From positions 1 through 43,165 of the forward strand of contig PNJK01000025.1 of assembly GCA_013821825.1 (NCBI GenBank): a stretch of 43,165 nucleotides of DNA. The letters are read 5' to 3'. The notes under the pieces are model-generated. The model was not told where the DNA came from, did no database searches, and was given only the letters and a program-made list of their open reading frames with translations. Below, in pieces: positions 1 to 7,945 of the stretch. Made by a program: the position numbers and the translations under genes. The DNA comes from Rhodobacter sp. (lineage in GTDB: Bacteria; Pseudomonadota; Alphaproteobacteria; Rhodobacterales; Rhodobacteraceae). Position 1 is the first letter of the stretch. The number at the start of each line of letters is the position of its first letter.

Positions 1-1
1 G

Positions 2-724
2 GAGTCCGGCATCCTGCCGATGGCCGAACCTGTGACCGAAATCACCCTTGAGGCGCCGGGTGGTCTGGTAACGGTCCGCGCCGACTGCAAGGACGGCAGG
101 GCCGAGCGGATTCATGTGACCAACCTTCCGGCCTTTGCCGACCGGCTGGCGCTGCCGCTGGACGTGCCTGGGCTGGGGCGGATCACGGTCGACACCGCCT
201 ATGGCGGCGACAGTTTCGTCGTGGTCGATGCCGCAGCGCTGGGTTTTGCCCTGGTGCCGGACGAAGCACACCGGATAGCTACCCTTGGGGTTGAGATCAC
301 CAAGGCCGCCGACGCGCAGCTTGGCTTTCATCATCCAGAGAACCCCGACTGGAGGCATTTTTCCTTTTGTCTTTTCGCGGGCCCGCTGACCCGGGTTGGA
401 GAGGTCTGGGAAACCCGCCATGCCGTGTCCGTCCGCCCCGGCAAGGTGGACCGTTCGCCCACCGGCACCGCCGTTTCCGCCCGGCTGGCGCTGATGGCGG
501 CCAAGGGTCAGATCAACGCCGGGGAAACCTTGCGCGCCCGGTCCCTGATCGAAGGCCAGTTCGAGGGCCGCATCACCGGCATGGCCCGCGTCGGCGACAC
601 ACCTGCCGTGATCCCCGAAATCTCGGGCCGTGCCTGGATCACCGGGACGCATCAGCACATGCTGGACCCGGCCGACCCCTGGCCAGAGGGCTACCGCCTG
701 TCTGACACCTGGGGCGCAAGGTGA
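2..724 (+). CDS. trans-3-hydroxy-L-proline dehydratase-like protein (proline racemase family), 5' end outside window
   Basis: This is the C-terminal 240 residues of a proline racemase-family enzyme. The frame is open from base 2, so the true start lies before the window and the ATG at 20 is internal. Proline racemases and hydroxyproline epimerases carry a second catalytic Cys in a DRSPCGTG motif. Here the motif reads DRSPTGT (Thr codon at 461-463), the substitution that marks trans-3-hydroxy-L-proline dehydratases, which yield delta-1-pyrroline-2-carboxylate. The first catalytic Cys is outside the window. A DTAYGGDSFV motif typical of the family is present. An EamA transporter follows after 24 bases and may be co-transcribed. 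The family is certain; dehydratase rather than epimerase is inferred from the Thr. Confidence 0.85.
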   Translation, partial: ESGILPMAEPVTEITLEAPGGLVTVRADCKDGRAERIHVTNLPAFADRLALPLDVPGLGRITVDTAYGGDSFVVVDAAALGFALVPDEAHRIATLGVEITKAADAQLGFHHPENPDWRHFSFCLFAGPLTRVGEVWETRHAVSVRPGKVDRSPTGTAVSARLALMAAKGQINAGETLRARSLIEGQFEGRITGMARVGDTPAVIPEISGRAWITGTHQHMLDPADPWPEGYRLSDTWGAR

Positions 725-748
725 GGGGCGCAAGATGAGGGGCGCGCC

Positions 749-1621
749 TTGAACCCAACCGACAACCGGCGCGGCGCGCTGTTCATGACCGCCTCGATGG
801 CGGGCTTTGCCGTGGAAGACGTGTTCGTCAAGGCTGCCGCAAGGTCGATGCCGCTGGGGCAGGTCCTGCTGGTCATCGGACTGGTCGGCGTGGTCACGTT
901 CGGGACGATGGCCCGCAGCCGGGGCGAGGCGCTGCTGCCCCCGGCCTTCCTGTCGCGCGCCATGCTGATCCGCTCGGCGTTCGAGGTGGTCGGGCGGCTG
1001 TTCTATGGTCTGGCGATCACGTTGACCGCGCTGTCCACCACCTCGGCAATCCTGCAGGCGACGCCGCTGGTCGTCGTGGCCGGGGCGGCGCTGGTCTTTG
1101 GCGAAAAGGTGGGTTGGCGGCGCTGGCTTGCGGTGCTGATCGGCTTTGGCGGGGTCATGGTGATCCTGCGGCCGGGGGCGGATTTTACCGTCCTGTCGCT
1201 GCTGGCGGTCGTGGGCCTTCTGGGCTTTGCCGGACGCGACCTTTCAACGCGCGCGGCGCCGAAGGGGATGTCCAACCGCCAGCTTGGCTGCCTTGGCTTT
1301 GCAATGCTGGCGACAGCGGGGGCGATCCTTCTGGCGGTGACGGGCGGGGCCGTGGTTCCCGGTCCGGAGGGCTGGCTGAAACTTGCCGGGGGTGCGGTCT
1401 TCGGCATTCTGGGTTATCACGCCCTGACGTCGGCCATGCGGACCGGAGAGGTCGGCGCGGTCACCCCGTTCCGCTATACCCGGCTGGTTTTCGCCATGAT
1501 CCTTGCAATGGTGCTGTTCGGGGAACGCCCTGACGCGGCAACCTGGGTTGGGGCCGCGCTGATCGTCGGGTCAGGCGTTTTTGCGCTTCGGCGGGCGGCC
1601 AAGCTGGAAAAGCGGACCTGA
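749..1621 (+). CDS. EamA/DMT-family transporter
   Basis: A 290-residue, very hydrophobic protein with about ten predicted membrane segments arranged as two EamA repeats. The first repeat covers roughly residues 8-140 and the second residues 150-285. The GEK/GE sequences near the ends of the repeats (LVFGEKVGWRRW and VLFGERPDAATW) are typical of the family. Members export or import small metabolites such as amino acids; the substrate cannot be read from sequence. The start is TTG at 749; an in-frame ATG at 785 is an alternative that would trim 12 residues. It sits 24 bases after the hydroxyproline dehydratase-like gene, so an imino-acid or related substrate is possible but unproven. Confidence 0.85.
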   Translation: MNPTDNRRGALFMTASMAGFAVEDVFVKAAARSMPLGQVLLVIGLVGVVTFGTMARSRGEALLPPAFLSRAMLIRSAFEVVGRLFYGLAITLTALSTTSAILQATPLVVVAGAALVFGEKVGWRRWLAVLIGFGGVMVILRPGADFTVLSLLAVVGLLGFAGRDLSTRAAPKGMSNRQLGCLGFAMLATAGAILLAVTGGAVVPGPEGWLKLAGGAVFGILGYHALTSAMRTGEVGAVTPFRYTRLVFAMILAMVLFGERPDAATWVGAALIVGSGVFALRRAAKLEKRT

Positions 1622-1625
1622 CACC

Positions 1626-1646
1626 GGGCGACGCCAGAAGTCGCCC
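1626..1646. terminator. hairpin between convergent genes
   Basis: A perfect 7-bp stem (GGGCGAC / GTCGCCC) with a 7-base loop lies between the convergent EamA and LysR genes, 4 bases after the EamA stop. It has no T-run on either side, so it may be a weak bidirectional terminator or simply a 3'-end stabilising hairpin. It is followed by a short direct repeat of CGGGTCCC. Confidence 0.35.
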
Positions 1647-1670
1647 AGTCGGGTCCCAATCGGGTCCCGG

Positions 1671-2555
1671 TCAGCCGCAGAACTTCCAGCTCTTTGCCGC
1701 GTCCTTCAGATGGGTCAGGAAGGCCTGCACCTTCCGCGTCCGGTGGAGGTCGACATGGGTGACGATGCGCAGTGGTGCCTCCCATTCCGCGCGGGGAGCC
1801 AGAACTTCGACCAGACCGGGTTCATCCGCGGCCCGGAAGCTGGAGACGAAGCCTATTCCCGCACCCCGCCGGACCGCATCTTCCAGCGCTACCGCTTCCG
1901 TCGCCAAGTAGGCGATCTGGTCAGGCTGCACTGTGGCCCGCAGCCAGCGATGGAAAGGGGCCCGCGTCGTCTCGTTGTCGGAACAGACAAAACGGTGGCC
2001 GGCAAAATCTGCCTCGGAGGCGGGCTTGCCGAAGCGATCGACATAGGACTGCGATGCGTAGAGCCCCGCCTTTATCCGTGCCAGGGGCTGCACGACGTTG
2101 TCGGGTTCTTCCGCCCCGGTCCCAGCGCGGATCGCGACATGGGCTTCGCCGTAATCCAGCCGGAACACCCGCATGTCGGTCAGGAAGCGCACCCGCACAT
2201 CGGGCCAAGCTTGCTGAAAGCTGACCATGACCGGCGTCAGAAGATCGGAAATTCCGGAGATCGAGGTCACCACCAACTCGCCCGAGACGGTTTCACCCTG
2301 CCCCTTGATGCGGCTGGCAAGGTGGGCGAACTGCTCTTCCGTCGTCTGCGCCACAGCGAGGAGGTCTCGGCCAGCCTCGGTTGCGGTGTAACCGCGTGCA
2401 TGGCGCTGGAACAGCTTTGACCCCAGCCGCTTTTCCAGCGCGTCGATGTGGCGGATCACCGTGGCGTGGTGCACCCCCAGCACTTCGGCGGCGCCCGAGA
2501 CCGTGCCCAGTCGTGCCACCTGAAAGGCCGTCCGGATCTCGTCCCAGTTGTCCAT
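1671..2555 (-). CDS. LysR-family transcriptional regulator
   Basis: A 294-residue protein of normal LysR length. The N-terminal winged helix-turn-helix spans about residues 5-64, with the recognition region GAAEVLGVHHATVIRHI. A substrate-binding domain of the periplasmic-binding-protein fold occupies about residues 90-290. The HATVIRHIDALE variant is common in Rhodobacterales regulators of this branch. It is convergent with the EamA gene and divergent from the broken glycosyltransferase gene. The effector and targets are unknown. Confidence 0.9.
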   Translation of the reverse strand: MDNWDEIRTAFQVARLGTVSGAAEVLGVHHATVIRHIDALEKRLGSKLFQRHARGYTATEAGRDLLAVAQTTEEQFAHLASRIKGQGETVSGELVVTSISGISDLLTPVMVSFQQAWPDVRVRFLTDMRVFRLDYGEAHVAIRAGTGAEEPDNVVQPLARIKAGLYASQSYVDRFGKPASEADFAGHRFVCSDNETTRAPFHRWLRATVQPDQIAYLATEAVALEDAVRRGAGIGFVSSFRAADEPGLVEVLAPRAEWEAPLRIVTHVDLHRTRKVQAFLTHLKDAAKSWKFCG

Positions 2556-2720
2556 GATGCTGTCCTGTCCGACTTTCTGCTGTGCGCTGCTGCACAGGGG
2601 TCAGTATTGTCGCAAGTGGGCCTGCCGATGCAAGCAGGCATCAACGCCGATGCGGGGGTGCTTGCCGCAACGATCGCGCGCCGTCTACCGTCCGGGGAGT
2701 TTGGTAGCGGTGGGGCTGAC

Positions 2721-3604
2721 GTGTTCGATGACAGGTCGATCATCGGTCACATCCGGTTCTCGTATTACGGTTATACCGATACCTTCCTGAAACCGGATGC
2801 AGACGACGCAGCCCTTGCCCGGCTTTACGATGAAACCCGCATGGCTCGGCGTTTCTTTCTGTTTGAGCGGCTGACCCTGCCAAGCTTGCGGGCGCAGACC
2901 GACCAGAACTTCCACATCCTGATCATGAGCTCGGACGCGATGCCCGAGGTCTACAAGGAACGTCTGCGGCAGGTCACGGCAAAGTGCCGCAGGTCAGGAT
3001 CGTGTTTTCGAAGATGCGGCGCAGCCTGTTCGCCTACAAGCAGTACATGGTCGAGGCACTTGGCCCCGATCAGTCCGGAACGGCGGTGCATTTTCGTCTG
3101 GACGACGATGATGCGTTGGCCCGGACCTATATCCAGCGCTTGCGCAAGTTGTCGGAAGGCATGCCGGCGACAACGCATTTCACCTTTCCCAAGGGCATCC
3201 TTCTGTTCCCGGCCCAGCCGGGCGGCACCAACGGCACATCGCTGATCGTGAAAGAGTTCCTGACGGCGCAGGGCCTTGCCTATGTGTCCGACAAGGACTT
3301 CCTGCGAAACCCCTTCAACATGATGCATCGCAAGATCTGGCTGGATATGCCGGTGGTCTCGGACCCCGGCTTTCCTAGCTATATCCGGGCACTGCACTTC
3401 GACAACGACACGGTATCGCGGCACGATCTGATCCTCGCCGGCCATCGGGCGACCCGGCAGGGCGACAAAGCGATCCTGCATGCCGAGGAGGTGGCCGCCG
3501 CCCTGACCGAAGAGTTCCCGTTCATCGACCGAACAGGCCTCGACGCGCTGTTGGCCGAGTTGGCCCAGATCAGGCGCATGGACGATCTGCCGCCGCCCGG
3601 TTGA
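2721..3604 (+). pseudogene. putative rhamnosyltransferase-like glycosyltransferase, frameshifted
   Basis: Two open frames together make one glycosyltransferase-like protein of the putative rhamnosyltransferase type. The first frame runs from about 2721 (GTG; an upstream ATG at 2628 is also in frame) to about 2984 and gives HIRFSYYGYTDTFL and RRFFLFERLTLPSL. The second frame runs from about 2981 to 3604 and contains HFRLDDDDALARTYI, an acidic DxD-like motif for nucleotide-sugar binding. The frames join cleanly if one A is restored to the A-run at 2981-2983, giving a continuous ...TAKVPQVRIVFSK. Either the gene is inactive through a one-base loss or the base was missed in sequencing. The start is uncertain. 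Confidence 0.75.
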
Positions 3605-3657
3605 CGCATCGGGTGGCAAGACCGCCCTGCTGGACCGGGGCTTTTCGCCGCTTCGGC

Positions 3658-3686
3658 TTGACTCGCCACGTCCGCAGGCGTATCCG
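3658..3686 (+). promoter_or_regulatory. candidate sigma-70 promoter for ffh
   Basis: TTGACT at 3658-3663 is followed after a 17-base spacer by TATCCG at 3681-3686. The -35 matches consensus at five of six positions; the -10 is poor, as is common in high-GC alphaproteobacteria. It would give a leader of roughly 145 bases before ffh. No gene is visible in the 234-base gap 3605-3838. Confidence 0.35.
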
Positions 3687-3838
3687 CCCCCAATTCCCCG
3701 GAGGCTTGCCGCTTCCGGTCCCATGGGCAAGGCCCGGGATCGCCATCCGTCAGCGCGTTGCGCCCACGGGTGATGTCTCGCATTGCGTCCAGGGTTTCGC
3801 GCCCCATATCGGGGCAAACGCAACGATGAGGTGACGCG

Positions 3839-5353
3839 ATGTTCGAAAGCCTGTCAGAACGCCTTGGTGGCGTGTTCGACCGTCTCACCAAGGCCGGCGC
3901 GCTGAGCGAGGCTGACGTCATCACCGCTTTGCGCGAAGTGCGCGTGGCGTTGCTGGAGGCGGACGTCTCGCTGCCGGTCGCGCGCGATTTCATCAAGCGG
4001 GTGCAGGACAAGGCCACCGGTGCCGCGGTCACGAAGTCGATCACCCCCGGCCAGATGGTGGTGAAGATCGTCCATGACGAGCTGATCCGGGTGCTGGCAG
4101 GCGATGGCGCGCCCGAGGCGCTCAAGATCGACAACCCGCCCGCGACGATCCTGATGGTCGGTCTGCAGGGCTCGGGCAAGACCACCACGACCGCGAAGCT
4201 GGCCAAACGGCTGAAGGAAAAGAACGGCAAGAAGGTCCTGCTGGCCTCGCTCGACACCAACCGCCCGGCGGCGATGGAGCAGCTGGCGATCCTCGGCACG
4301 CAGATCGGTGTCGACACGCTCCCGATCGTCAAGGGCGAGACGGCGGTGCAGATCGCCAAGCGCGCGAAGACCCAGGCCAACCTTGGCGGCTATGACGTGA
4401 TGTTCCTCGACACCGCCGGTCGTCTGCACATCGACGAAGTCCTTATGGACGAGGTGCAGTCCGTCCGCGACATCGCCCAGCCGCGCGAGACGCTGCTGGT
4501 GGTCGACGGCCTCACCGGTCAGGACGCGGTCAATGTCGCCACGGAATTCGATGGCAAGGTCGGTATCACCGGCGTCGTCCTGACCCGGATGGACGGCGAC
4601 GGACGCGGCGGCGCCGCGCTTTCGATGCGTGCCGTCACCGGCAAACCGATCCGCTTTGTCGGCCTTGGCGAAAAGATGGACGCGCTGGAGACCTTCGAGG
4701 CCGACCGCGTCGCCGGCCGCATCCTTGGCATGGGCGATATCGTCGCGCTGGTCGAAAAGGCGCAGGAAACGTTCGAGGCCGAGCAGGCCGAACGCATGGC
4801 CAAGCGTTTTGCCAAGGGTCTGTTCAACATGAACGACCTGAAGATGCAGCTGGAACAGATGATGAAGATGGGCGGCATGCAGGGCCTGATGGGCATGATG
4901 CCCGGCATGGGCAAGATGCAGTCGCAAGCCGCAGCCGCCGGCCTGAACGACAAGATGCTGACGCACCAGATCGCCCTGATCAACTCGATGACCAAGAAGG
5001 AACGCGCCAATCCCGACCTTCTGGCCGCCAGCCGCAAGAAGCGGATCGCGGCGGGGGCCGGCATGGATGTCTCTGACCTCAACCGTCTGCTGAAACAGCA
5101 CAAGCAGATGGCCGACATGATGAAGAAGATGGGCAAGGGCGGCATGATGAAGCAGGCGCTCAAGTCGATGATGGGCGGCAAGGGTGTGGGCGGCGGCATG
5201 CCCGACCCGTCGAAGATGTCGCCCGAACAGCTTGCCGAAGCCGCAAAGGGCATGCAGCAGGGGATGGGCGGCGCGCTTCCGCCTGGCCTCGGCGGTCTAC
5301 CGCGCGGGATCACCCTGCCAGCGGGCCTGTCGGGACTGATGAAGAAGAAATGA
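3839..5353 (+). CDS. ffh: signal recognition particle protein Ffh
   Basis: The 504-residue protein component of the bacterial signal recognition particle. It binds 4.5S RNA and signal sequences of nascent membrane proteins and delivers ribosomes to FtsY at the inner membrane. The N domain is at about residues 1-90. The GTPase G domain has its P-loop GLQGSGKT at residues 108-115, DTNRPAA near 139 and DTAGR near 191. A methionine-rich M domain runs from about 300 to the end, with runs such as MMKMGGMQGLMGMM. The ATG at 3839 is preceded by a strong GAGGTGA ribosome binding site. The gene is intact and heads a housekeeping run; the next gene starts within its stop codon. Confidence 0.98.
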   Translation: MFESLSERLGGVFDRLTKAGALSEADVITALREVRVALLEADVSLPVARDFIKRVQDKATGAAVTKSITPGQMVVKIVHDELIRVLAGDGAPEALKIDNPPATILMVGLQGSGKTTTTAKLAKRLKEKNGKKVLLASLDTNRPAAMEQLAILGTQIGVDTLPIVKGETAVQIAKRAKTQANLGGYDVMFLDTAGRLHIDEVLMDEVQSVRDIAQPRETLLVVDGLTGQDAVNVATEFDGKVGITGVVLTRMDGDGRGGAALSMRAVTGKPIRFVGLGEKMDALETFEADRVAGRILGMGDIVALVEKAQETFEAEQAERMAKRFAKGLFNMNDLKMQLEQMMKMGGMQGLMGMMPGMGKMQSQAAAAGLNDKMLTHQIALINSMTKKERANPDLLAASRKKRIAAGAGMDVSDLNRLLKQHKQMADMMKKMGKGGMMKQALKSMMGGKGVGGGMPDPSKMSPEQLAEAAKGMQQGMGGALPPGLGGLPRGITLPAGLSGLMKKK

Positions 5354-5886
5354 CGAACCTGGCGCATCCGCAGCTGATCGGACTCCCCGTTCTGGAAACA
5401 GAGCGGCTGATCCTGCGCGAACCCCGTGAGGCGGACTTTCCCGCCATGCTCGCCTTCAACGACAGTCCCCGGAGCATCTTTGTCGGCGGCCCGCTGGAGC
5501 GGCGCTGGGTCTGGCGCGGGCTTCTGGCGAACATCGGCCACTGGGCCTTGCGCGACTATGGCTTCTATTCGGTGGACACCAAGGCGGGCGAGTTCATCGG
5601 CCGGATCGGCGTGATCTTCCATGACGAATGGCCCGAGCCCGAGCTCGCCTGGCACCTCTACGACGGCTTCGAGGGTCTGGGCTATGCGGCCGAGGCGGCG
5701 CTGGCCGCGAAGGCCGACTACCACGCCCGCATCTCGACCGCGCCGCTGATCTCGATGATAGATGTGGCGAACAGCCGCTCTGAAGCGCTGGCCTTGCGTC
5801 TTGGTGCTGTCCGCGAAGTCACCCACGCCGATCCTGACGGGGATTACCACATCTACCGCCATCCCGGTCCCGAGGCGCGCGCATGA
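5350..5886 (+). CDS. GNAT-family N-acetyltransferase (RimJ/RimL type)
   Basis: A 178-residue acetyl-CoA-dependent N-acetyltransferase. The N-terminal LETERLILREPREADFPAML is the classic opening of the Acetyltransf_3 (RimJ/RimL-like) group. The acetyl-CoA loop is in GFEGLGYAAEAALAAKADY, and the C-terminus ANSRSEALALRLGAVRE is the usual last helix and strand. Its ATG overlaps the ffh stop as ATGA, so translation is likely coupled to ffh. The acceptor could be a ribosomal protein N-terminus or a small molecule; this cannot be decided here. Confidence 0.9.
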   Translation: MTNLAHPQLIGLPVLETERLILREPREADFPAMLAFNDSPRSIFVGGPLERRWVWRGLLANIGHWALRDYGFYSVDTKAGEFIGRIGVIFHDEWPEPELAWHLYDGFEGLGYAAEAALAAKADYHARISTAPLISMIDVANSRSEALALRLGAVREVTHADPDGDYHIYRHPGPEARA

Positions 5887-6044
5887 TTTCGCATGAACGC
5901 CCCATCCCCGGCCCCGCCGCCGATCATGACAGCGCGCAGGTCCGGCTGCATCGCCCCGTTGCGCAAAGTGCCGTCTCTACGCGCGTAGAGACGGAAGGAA
6001 GACAGAAGGAAGACGCAAGAACGACGTCGGAAAAGGGGGACTGA
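5883..6044 (+). CDS. small 53-residue ORF bridging the GNAT and chorismate mutase genes
   Basis: A 53-codon ORF begins with an ATG that overlaps the GNAT stop as ATGA and ends with a TGA whose last base is the first base of the chorismate mutase ATG (TGATG). It therefore fills the whole gap between two real genes with overlaps at both ends, the geometry of translational coupling. The product is hydrophilic and charged, starts MISHERPIPGPAADHDSAQV, has no membrane segment or cysteine, and matches no family I recognise. It contains a perfect palindrome in its middle. It could be a real small protein, or a run of codons that keeps ribosomes moving to chorismate mutase. Confidence 0.5.
   Translation: MISHERPIPGPAADHDSAQVRLHRPVAQSAVSTRVETEGRQKEDARTTSEKGD
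5972..5993. repeat. perfect 22-bp palindrome
   Basis: The 11-base arm CGTCTCTACGC is followed directly by its exact reverse complement GCGTAGAGACG. In RNA it can form a 9-bp stem with a GCGC loop. It lies inside the 53-codon ORF, 51 bases before the chorismate mutase start. No T-run follows, so it does not look like a terminator. A dimeric regulator site, an RNA-processing site or a dispersed palindromic element are all possible. Confidence 0.7.
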
Positions 6045-6337
6045 TGGACGCCGCAACCCGTGCCGCAACCCTGCTGAAGGAACACCGCGAAAGCATCGAC
6101 AGGCTGGACGCGATCCTGGTCTATACGCTGGCCGAACGCTTCAAGCAGACCCAGGCCGTCGGGCGGCTGAAGGCCGAACATGGTCTGCCGCCCAGCGACC
6201 CCGACCGCGAGGCACGCCAGATGGCGCGGCTCCACGAGCTTGCCACTGAAGCCGACCTTGACCCCGACCTCGCCAAGAAATTCCTGACCTTCATCATCTC
6301 AGAAGTCATCAGGCATCACGAGAAACTGCAGAAATAA
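6044..6337 (+). CDS. chorismate mutase, AroQ class
   Basis: A 97-residue all-helical chorismate mutase that converts chorismate to prephenate, the entry to phenylalanine and tyrosine synthesis. The order of conserved residues fits the AroQ fold: RESIDRLD in helix 1, RLKAEHGLPPSDPDREARQ in the loop and helix 2 (with the Lys and Asp-Arg-Glu of the active site), and IISEVIRHHEKLQ at the end. The length is that of a stand-alone AroQ domain with no attached dehydratase or dehydrogenase. The start is chosen from the AAGGGGGA ribosome binding site just upstream and the overlap with the preceding small ORF. Confidence 0.92.
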   Translation: MDAATRAATLLKEHRESIDRLDAILVYTLAERFKQTQAVGRLKAEHGLPPSDPDREARQMARLHELATEADLDPDLAKKFLTFIISEVIRHHEKLQK

Positions 6338-6394
6338 CAAACTGTTACGGTGTGTGAAGCCATGCACCTCAAACCAAACCAAGGAGACTATCCA

Positions 6395-6748
6395 ATGTCG
6401 ATGAAAATCCGTCTGGCCCGCGGCGGCTCGAAAAAGCGCCCGTTCTATTCCATCGTTGCCACCGACAGCCGCATGCCGCGCGATGGCCGCTTTCTGGAAA
6501 AGCTGGGCACCTATGACCCGCTTCTCGCCAAGGACGACGAAAAGCGCGTCGTGATGAATCTGGAGCGCGTGACCTACTGGCTGGGCCAGGGCGCCCAGCC
6601 GACCGACCGGATCGCCCGCATGCTGGAAGCTGCCGGTGCCCGTCCGAAGGCCGCCCGGTCAAACCCGACCGCCGCCAAGCCGGGCAAGGCGATGGCCGAG
6701 CGCGCCGCCAAGAAGGCCGCCCGCGCTGCCGAACCGGCTGCCGAGTAA
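6395..6748 (+). CDS. rpsP: 30S ribosomal protein S16
   Basis: Ribosomal protein S16, a small-subunit assembly protein. It opens [20 protein letters not shown] with the usual [20 protein letters not shown] motif. At 117 residues it is longer than the E. coli protein because of an Ala/Lys-rich tail after about residue 85, common in alphaproteobacteria. The ATG at 6395 follows an AAGGAG ribosome binding site; upstream in-frame codons are not needed. It is the expected neighbour of rimM and trmD, but bluB is placed between it and rimM. Confidence 0.97.
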   Translation: MSMKIRLARGGSKKRPFYSIVATDSRMPRDGRFLEKLGTYDPLLAKDDEKRVVMNLERVTYWLGQGAQPTDRIARMLEAAGARPKAARSNPTAAKPGKAMAERAAKKAARAAEPAAE

Positions 6749-6752
6749 TCCG

Positions 6753-7394
6753 GTGACCAACCCGCCCGGCCAGTTCAGCCCCACCTTCCGGGACGAGCTG
6801 GCCGAGCTTATGCGGTGGCGGCGCGACGTGCGCCGCTTCCTTACCGCGCCCGTGCCGGCCGACCTTGTCACGCGTTGCCTCTCGGCTTTCGCAAGTGCAC
6901 TGTCGGTCGGGCTGTCCGAACCCTGGCGCCTGCTTCGGGTCGAAAGCCCTGAGGCCCGCCAGGCCTGCCACGCCAATTTCCGCGGCAGCAATGCCAAGGC
7001 CCTTGCCGGCCAATCAGGAGAGAAGGCGCAGCTTTACAGCCAGTTGAAGCTTTCCGGCATGGCCGAGGCGCCGCTGCATCTGGCCGTGTTCTGTGACGAC
7101 GGCACCAGCAAGGGGTCAGGTCTTGGCGCTGGGACCATGCCGGAAACGCGGGCCTATTCCGTGGTCGGCGCCATTACGCTGTTCTGGTTGGCGCTACGCG
7201 CCGAAGGCCTTGGTCTTGGCTGGGTTTCAATCCTTGACCCGGACCGTCTGGCGCGCGACCTTGCCGTTCCGGACAGCTGGCGTTTCATCGGTTATCTCTG
7301 CATTGGCTGGCCGGAAGAGGAGAATTGCGTGCCCGAACTTGAACGGTCCGGCTGGGAAACCCGTGCTGCCACCTTGCATGTGGACACCCGCTGA
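6753..7394 (+). CDS. bluB: 5,6-dimethylbenzimidazole synthase BluB
   Basis: A flavin-dependent enzyme of the nitroreductase fold that cleaves FMNH2 with oxygen to make 5,6-dimethylbenzimidazole, the lower ligand of cobalamin. The diagnostic N-terminal motif MRWRRDVRRF is present, as are the central MPETRAYSVVGAI segment and the C-terminal AEGLGLGWVSILDPDRL. It has 213 residues from the GTG at 6753, 4 bases after the rpsP stop. Its stop overlaps the rimM ATG as TGATG. Cobalamin genes would be the expected neighbours, so its position inside a ribosomal-protein operon is odd and suggests co-expression with growth. Confidence 0.9.
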   Translation: MTNPPGQFSPTFRDELAELMRWRRDVRRFLTAPVPADLVTRCLSAFASALSVGLSEPWRLLRVESPEARQACHANFRGSNAKALAGQSGEKAQLYSQLKLSGMAEAPLHLAVFCDDGTSKGSGLGAGTMPETRAYSVVGAITLFWLALRAEGLGLGWVSILDPDRLARDLAVPDSWRFIGYLCIGWPEEENCVPELERSGWETRAATLHVDTR

Positions 7395-7897
7395 TGGCCG
7401 ACCTTATCTGCATCGGCGCAATTGCCGGGGCTTTCGGCATCTCCGGCGAGGTGCGCCTGAAATCCTTCTGTTCGGTCCCCGAGGACATTGCCGCCTATGG
7501 TCCATTGTCGACCGAGGATGGCTCTCGTCAGTTCCGCATCACGCTCACTCGTCCAGTGGCCGGTGGCTTCGGAGCGCGGATCGCCGGGGTGTCCACGCGC
7601 GACGCCGCCGTGGCGCTGCGCGGAACCAGTCTTTTTGTCGACCGTGCCCGGCTGCCATCCCTGCCGGATGACGAATTCTACCATGCGGATATGATCGGGC
7701 TTGATGCCTTCGATACCGGTGGTTTAGCTTTGGGAAAGGTCGTTGCGGTGCACAATCACGGTGCTGGTGATATCATTGAATTATCCTCCGATCGTCACAA
7801 ATCGGCCCTGCTTTTGCCCTTTACCAAGGCAATCGTGCCTAATGTTGACCTCGCGGCAGGTCGTTTGATCGTCGATTTGCCTGAGGAATCTGAATAG
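7394..7897 (+). CDS. rimM: ribosome maturation factor RimM
   Basis: A 167-residue protein that binds S19 and helps mature the head of the 30S subunit. The N-terminal RimM domain opens with ICIGAIAGAFGISGEVRLKS, and a C-terminal PRC-barrel covers about residues 92-165 with DEFYHADMIGLDAFD. The ATG shares a base with the bluB stop. Codon use becomes more AT-rich toward the end (7720-7890) than in neighbouring genes, but the frame is intact. Gene order rpsP-rimM-trmD-rplS is the common bacterial one. Confidence 0.95.
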   Translation: MADLICIGAIAGAFGISGEVRLKSFCSVPEDIAAYGPLSTEDGSRQFRITLTRPVAGGFGARIAGVSTRDAAVALRGTSLFVDRARLPSLPDDEFYHADMIGLDAFDTGGLALGKVVAVHNHGAGDIIELSSDRHKSALLLPFTKAIVPNVDLAAGRLIVDLPEESE

Positions 7898-7945
7898 CGC
7901 CCTGACCCTCGCCATCGTGGCAGCCAGGACGATGAGGGGACAGAC

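Noticed and set aside
2960-3000. Programmed ribosomal frameshifting in the glycosyltransferase
   Set aside because: There is no slippery heptamer or downstream stem, and the shift is explained by loss of one A.
3854-5101. A 415-codon open frame antisense to ffh
   Set aside because: It is the mirror of a high-GC gene; the product is a His/Leu/Asp-rich sequence with no domain, and ffh on the other strand is certain.
5972-5993. The palindrome as a terminator between GNAT and chorismate mutase
   Set aside because: No U-run follows, it lies inside an open frame, and the genes are coupled by overlaps.
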